Positions 59,828 to 64,000 of a stretch of 64,000 nt of DNA are shown in pieces (the stretch's first letter is position 1; every line of letters starts with the position of its first letter). A model generated the notes under the pieces. That model did no database searches, was not told the DNA's origin, and was given only the letters and a program-made list of their open reading frames with translations. The DNA is from Panax quinquefolius (Eukaryota > Streptophyta > Magnoliopsida > Apiales > Araliaceae). A program made the position numbers and the translations under genes. The stretch covers positions 47,111,409 through 47,175,408 of the forward strand of contig CM035151.1 of NCBI GenBank assembly GCA_020205615.1, read 5' to 3'.

Positions 59828-60049
59828 AGTAGAAAATAAGAAATTGGAAGAAATTGGCATGTTCTACGATTTTTCGCGAACTGCCATTTCTGTGTCTGGT
59901 ACGCCGCGCCGGCTACCTACCTATTTCCCACGCCAACCAGTTAGTAATCTGGCCATAGCATGCCATGCCATGTGCAAGACCATATCTTAACAGATGGCGC
60001 TAAGAGTCCGGCAAGAAGACCATCGCAGTAGCCATGAAGGCGAAGAAGA
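59828..60049 (+). mobile_element. Junction between F LTR and H leader
   Basis: This segment holds the GC-rich block and CCATAGCATGCCATGCCATG. It leads into AG-rich sequence ahead of the extra ORF. A PBS of the TGGTATCA type is not seen, which fits a deletion spanning the LTR end and PBS. Confidence 0.45.
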
Positions 60050-60349
60050 TTGGGGAAACTGAAGAAGGAACTTAAGGAAACCTCCGAAAGGCTGAACATA
60101 GCAGAGGAAGGCTGGGTAAGAGAATCGCGTCGAGCTGATCGTGCAGAGGATGATAGTCGTGCAAAGAAAGTGAAGATTGGGGAAACGTACTCTACACTCA
60201 ACAAGGCAATGAATGAGACCCAAGATCGAGTTTTGAGGTACCCGATCCAATTCGAAGGACTACCATTGTACATGATGGATCGCAAGACGATGCATCACAT
60301 CTTAGAAGAGGAGCGTATAAGGCTAATCAAGACCTTAACCAAGCGGTGA
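60050..60349 (+). CDS. Coiled-coil extra ORF (aORF) upstream of H gag
   Basis: This intact frame of 99 codons begins MGKLKKELKETSERLNIAEE. It is highly charged and predicted by eye to be a coiled coil through residue 65. It has the W-V-R-E-S-RRADRAEDDSRAKKVKI and TQDRVLRYP segments shared with the ORF at 14701-15108. It ends with HHILEEERIRLIKTLTKR. It lies about 290 bp upstream of gag, on the same strand, in a different frame. The true start may be further upstream, as an AG-rich sequence precedes it. No known domain was recognised. Confidence 0.6.
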   Translation: MGKLKKELKETSERLNIAEEGWVRESRRADRAEDDSRAKKVKIGETYSTLNKAMNETQDRVLRYPIQFEGLPLYMMDRKTMHHILEEERIRLIKTLTKR

Positions 60350-60640
60350 TATGATTTGTTTAGTTATGTGAAGAACTTAAATTAGTTTTAGATGTAAATT
60401 CTGACGTGTTTATGAACGAAGGAATATTTTAATGTTTTAAATCCTGTGGATTCTTTATTCCAAGATAGTTGATGTAAATAGCAGTGATGCTATAGATTGA
60501 TGTTAAAACTTTGATTCGAATGAATATATATATTAAGTTGTTTGAGATGATGTGTTAAGTGATATGTTAAGTTGTTGAATAATGCCTTAACTATTTAGAG
60601 AAATAAATAAAGTTCTAATAAGCGTTTATTTAACAGAAAA

Positions 60641-61640
60641 ATGCCACCAAAGAGAAGACAACAACGTCAACCGGCTCAGGAAGAGTCAAAAATTAATAAC
60701 AATAATGCCAATGCTAATCTCGTATAGCAGTTGGTGAACTTACTGACTGGAGCCATGAATAACCAACCTCAAGCTCCACCAAACACAACGTTTAAGGACT
60801 TCAAGGCGGTGGGAACGCCAGAGTTCAAAGGTTCCATGAACCCAATCGAGGCTCAAATGTGGGTTATGGAGATGGAGAAGGTTTTCGATGTTGCTAGGGT
60901 TAGAGAAGACCGTAAGACCGCTTTTGCGACGTTTATCTTTGTCCGAGGCGAGGCTAGCTCTTTGGTGGCAAGCAAACAAAGTGCGAGGAGGTGAAGGTGT
61001 AATTACGTGGGCGAGAATTAAAGAAATGTTTTTCGAAATGTATTTCCCAACTAGTTTGCAGAATCAGATGGAAGTTCAATTTCTGGAACTGAAGTAGGGA
61101 AACGTGAGTGTACCTGACTACGCGGCTAAATTCAATGTGTTGGCAAGATTTTCCCCGTATCAAGTTCACACGGATGCGAGGAAGGCGAGACAGTTTGAGC
61201 AAGGACTAAAGCCTTGGGTGTACAGCAAGGTATCAATGTTTCAGATAAACACATTTGCTGGAGTTATGGAAAAGGCCATCCTCGCTGAAGGTGGAAGCGA
61301 TGCGGTGACCAAGAACAATCAGGATCAGAAGAAGAAGAAGAGTGAAGGTGAAATTAATAACAAGGCCAGTGGAAGTGGCAAAGGAGGTGGAAATTTCAAT
61401 CAGAAGAAAAGGTGGAACGACAGCTCATCATCGGGGAATCAACAAGGTAATTAGAAGAAAAGAATTGAAGCATGCCTGACTTGCGGGAAAGCCCATCTGG
61501 GAGTTTGTATGAAAGGAAAAAGAGTGTGCTACAATTGTGGTGAGGAAGGCCACATAGCACCAAACTGTCCAAACCCAAAGAAGGGTGCTTATTTTACTTG
61601 TGGTTCGAAGGACCATCTGGCAAGAGATTGTCCCAAGAAG
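60641..61640 (+). pseudogene. H gag with zinc knuckles (broken)
   Basis: The start MPPKRRQQRQPAQEESK follows TTTAACAG. Lesions are a TAG near 60726, a frameshift near 60965, a TAG at about 61095 and a TAG at about 61453. Core segments are TPEFKGSMNPIEAQMWV, RIKEMFFEMYFPTSLQNQM, VPDYAAKFNVLARFSPYQVH and RQFEQGLKPWVYSKVSMF. A Lys/Gly-rich linker leads to CLTCGKAHLGVC and the knuckle CYNCGEEGHIAPNC. The last knuckle has lost its first Cys (YFTCGSKDHLARDC). The sequence is closely related to E1. Confidence 0.85.
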
Positions 61641-62058
61641 GGATCGGGAGGTCGGGATCGGGGAGAAATCGGGAAATAACGGTGGAAATGCCTTAACCAT
61701 CACCGGACCAACCGCAACAAACCGACCAACATCCCGGACTTTCAACATGACGGTGCAAGATGCAGTTCAATCCCGTGATGTGGTGTCAGGTATCATTCCG
61801 ATCAATAAAGTTAATGCTTACGTATTATTTGATTCAGGTGCTACTTGTTCCTTTATATCCGATGATTTTGCCAAGAATTTAGATTTGCCTAAGAATGAAT
61901 TGGATTACCCCATGACCATAGAAATTGCGAATAGAAAAATAATCCCTGTTAAGTATGTACATAAGAACTGTAGAGTGGATATTAAGGGTAATATCATGAA
62001 CGTAGATCTTATCCCTATTCGACTTTGGGAATTTGACGTTATTTTGGTAATGGACTAG
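61641..62058 (+). pseudogene. H aspartic protease
   Basis: After a frameshift near 61640 the frame reads RTFNMTVQDAVQSRDVVSG, then AYVLFDSGATCSFI (catalytic Asp near 61830) and LIPIRLWEFDVILVMD. A TAG replaces Trp in the expected MDWLFNYGA, a TGG to TAG change at about 62056. The active-site triad is intact. Confidence 0.85.
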
Positions 62059-62109
62059 TTATTCAATTACGGGGCTGTAATTGATTGCCAAAAGAAGCGT
62101 ATTAACCTT

Positions 62110-63061
62110 ATGACTCCGTCAAAGGTTGTGTTTTATGGTAAAGAAGTCGCTGAACAAGCGAGTTGTCTGACGATGATGCAGGCCAAGAAGTTGTTAAGAC
62201 AAGGCTGTATAGGATACTTAGCTTACATAGTCGACAGTCGAAAAGAGAATCCAAAGGTAGAAGAGATACCGATTGTGAGGGACTTCATCGACGTATTTCC
62301 AGACAATTTGCCAGGACTTCCATCAGATAGAGAGGTAGACTTCGTCATCGATTTGGCGCCCGGAACTGCTCCAATATCGAAGGCACTATACCGAATGACA
62401 TCCGGTAGAGATGAAGGAATTAATGGTACAACTACAAGAATTGTTGGACAAGAAGTACATTCAACCGAGCGTATCACCGTGGGGAGTGCCGGTGTTATTT
62501 GTGAAAAAGAAGGACGGATCGATGCGACTCTGCATTGACTACAGAGAACTGAATAAGGTCACGATTAAGAACAAATATCCATTACCGAGGATCGACGAAC
62601 TATTTGATCAATTGAAGGGAGCGAGATACTTTTCCAAGATAGACTTGAGAAACGGTTATCATCAATTGAAGGTGAGGCCAGAGGATGTACCGAAGACAGC
62701 GTTCAGAACGAGATATTGTCACTACGAATTTTTAGTAATGTTGTTTGGTCTTACAAATGCTCTTGCAGCATTTATGGGACTAATGAATGGTGTGTTCAAG
62801 CCATTTTTGGATAAGTTCGTAGTAGTATTTATAGATGATATTTTGGCATATTCCAAAACCAAAGAAGAACACGAAGAACATTTGAGATTAACATTAGAAG
62901 TATTGATAAGGGAGAAGTTGTACGCCAAGTTTTTGAAATGCGAATTTTGGATTGAACGGGTACAATTTCTTGGTTATGTGATCGATAAAAATGGAATTTC
63001 GGTAGATCCATCAAAAGTCAAAGCCGTGATTAACTGGGATCAGCCGAAAACGCCGTTATAA
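62110..63061 (+). pseudogene. H reverse transcriptase
   Basis: The lead-in (62110-62538) has EEIPIVRDFIDVFPDNLPGL and DLAPGTAPISKALYRM. A one-base shift then opens a 217-codon frame from 62411 with [71 protein letters not shown], the catalytic [12 protein letters not shown] (near 62830) and [20 protein letters not shown]. It ends at a TAA at 63059. Leu for Pro in LTNAPAAFM and Leu for Ser in VMSFG are departures from the family. This is the most intact RT of the window. Confidence 0.88.
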
Positions 63062-63717
63062 GTAAGAAGTTTTCTTGGATTAGTGGGATATTATAGAAGG
63101 TTCATACAAGACTTTTCCAAGATCGCAACTCCGTTAACAAATTTAACTCGAAAAGCTGTGAAATTTGTTTGGATGGATAAGTGTGAGGAAAGTTTTCAAG
63201 AATTGAAGAAGAGGTGAGTACGGCCCCTGTGTTATCTCTTCCGAATGATACAGGAAATTTTGTTGTTTATAGTGATGCGTCGCATAAAGGACTTGGCTGT
63301 GTGCTGATGCAAAACGACAAAGTTATTGCGTATGCATCACGACAGTTGAAGGATTACGAGAAGGGAAACCTAACCCATGACTTGGAGTTAGCTGCAGTTG
63401 TTTTTGCTTTGAAAATTTGGAGACACTATCTCTATGGGGAGAAGTGTGAAATATATACGGACCACAAGAGTCTGAAATATATTTTCATGCAGATTGATTT
63501 GAATATGCGTCAAAGAAGATGGTTGGAATTAATTAAGGATTACGACTATGAGATTTTATACCGTCCGGGAAAAGAAAATGTGGTTGCCGACGCCTTAAGT
63601 AGAAAGGGTCGTGAGAAGTTGATGATGTTGACTGCTCAGGAGGAGCTAATTACAGAAATGGAGAAACTAGAGTTGGAAGTGAAGTATCCTATGGAGATCG
63701 ATGAGAACCTATTTTAG
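63062..63717 (+). pseudogene. H connection domain and RNase H
   Basis: [20 protein letters not shown] and [15 protein letters not shown] read in frame after the TAA. A frameshift lies near 63212. The RNase H frame from 63214 has [59 protein letters not shown] and [14 protein letters not shown]. It ends with TAG at 63715, where a Gln codon is expected. Confidence 0.85.
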
Positions 63718-64000
63718 ATGCAATCCGGTACAACTCTACTAGATAAAGTAAAGGAGGCTCGACTTCAGGACGAAGAATGTATAAAGGTGACAAAGAAGAT
63801 ATCTGAAGGAACTGAACCGAGATTTAAGATGGATAAGGAAGGAATATTGAGATTTGAGAGTAGAATTTGGGTACCGCCAGTACAAGAAATTAAGGAAGAC
63901 ATTTTGAGCGAGGCTCATAGTTCACGATATTCAATTCACCCTGGTAGTACCAAAATGTACCAAGATCTTCGACAACATTTCTGGTGGCCGAATTTAAAAC
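63718..64000 (+). pseudogene. H integrase N-terminus, cut by the window end
   Basis: The frame continues after the TAG with LLDKVKEARLQDEECIKVTK, GILRFESRIWVPPVQEIKED and the HHCC region EAHSSRYSIHPGSTKMYQDL, ending at FWWPNLK. The catalytic core and 3' LTR lie beyond the window. Confidence 0.85.

Overview
This is nuclear DNA of a flowering plant, almost certainly a eudicot. It is AT-rich and packed with Ty3/gypsy LTR retrotransposons of the chromovirus (Tekay/Del-like) and Athila lineages. It also holds a tRNA-derived SINE, MITE-like foldbacks and a TRIM, plus one intron-containing host gene of a plant-specific family. No bacterial, organellar, rRNA or CRISPR features were seen. The species cannot be named from the sequence alone. 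LTR boundaries were read by eye from TG...CA ends, primer-binding sites (PBS), polypurine tracts (PPT) and matches between copies.

Layout. 1-6280: minus-strand LARD-like element 'A' (long LTRs, PBS, about 1.7 kb of non-coding leader, PPT; no gag or pol), with the end of its 3' LTR inverted in place. 6281-9303: minus LTR 'B', which holds a TRIM at 7468-8185. 9304-17416: plus-strand chimera with a type C LTR, PBS, leader, a coiled-coil ORF, PPT and an LTR of another type (D). 17417-21847: two adjoining A-type LTR pieces. 22109-25960: the host gene, a four-exon RIN4/NOI-domain protein on the minus strand, with a SINE and foldback elements in its introns. 25961-27480: its upstream region and a possible beheaded gene start. 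About 27500-35477: degenerate plus-strand Tekay-like element 'E1' (upstream ORF, gag, protease, RT, RNase H, integrase, chromodomain, 3' LTR 'G').

35478-46114: minus-strand chromovirus 'E2' lacking its 5' end, whose integrase is split by a solo LTR of a related family (39501-43912). 46115-50078: truncated LTRs F (plus) and G/B (minus). 50079-56532: Athila sequence arranged as 3' region, PPT, one LTR, PBS, gag, protease and half of RT, with an antisense ORF in the 3' region. 56533-58620: partial E-type LTR inserted into the Athila RT. 58621-64000: truncated F LTR, then plus-strand Tekay-like element 'H' (upstream ORF, gag, protease, RT, RNase H, start of integrase), which runs off the window.

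How it fits together. Every retroelement coding region carries stops or frameshifts, many of them CAG/CAA/TGG to TAG/TAA, as expected for old, methylated copies. The host gene reads cleanly except for an apparent 8-bp duplication that shortens its C-terminus. The most unusual signals are a GC-rich cassette built on GGCGCTGCAGCGC-like words at a matching place in several LTR families and in Athila, and a homologous coiled-coil ORF upstream of gag in at least two elements and probably a third.
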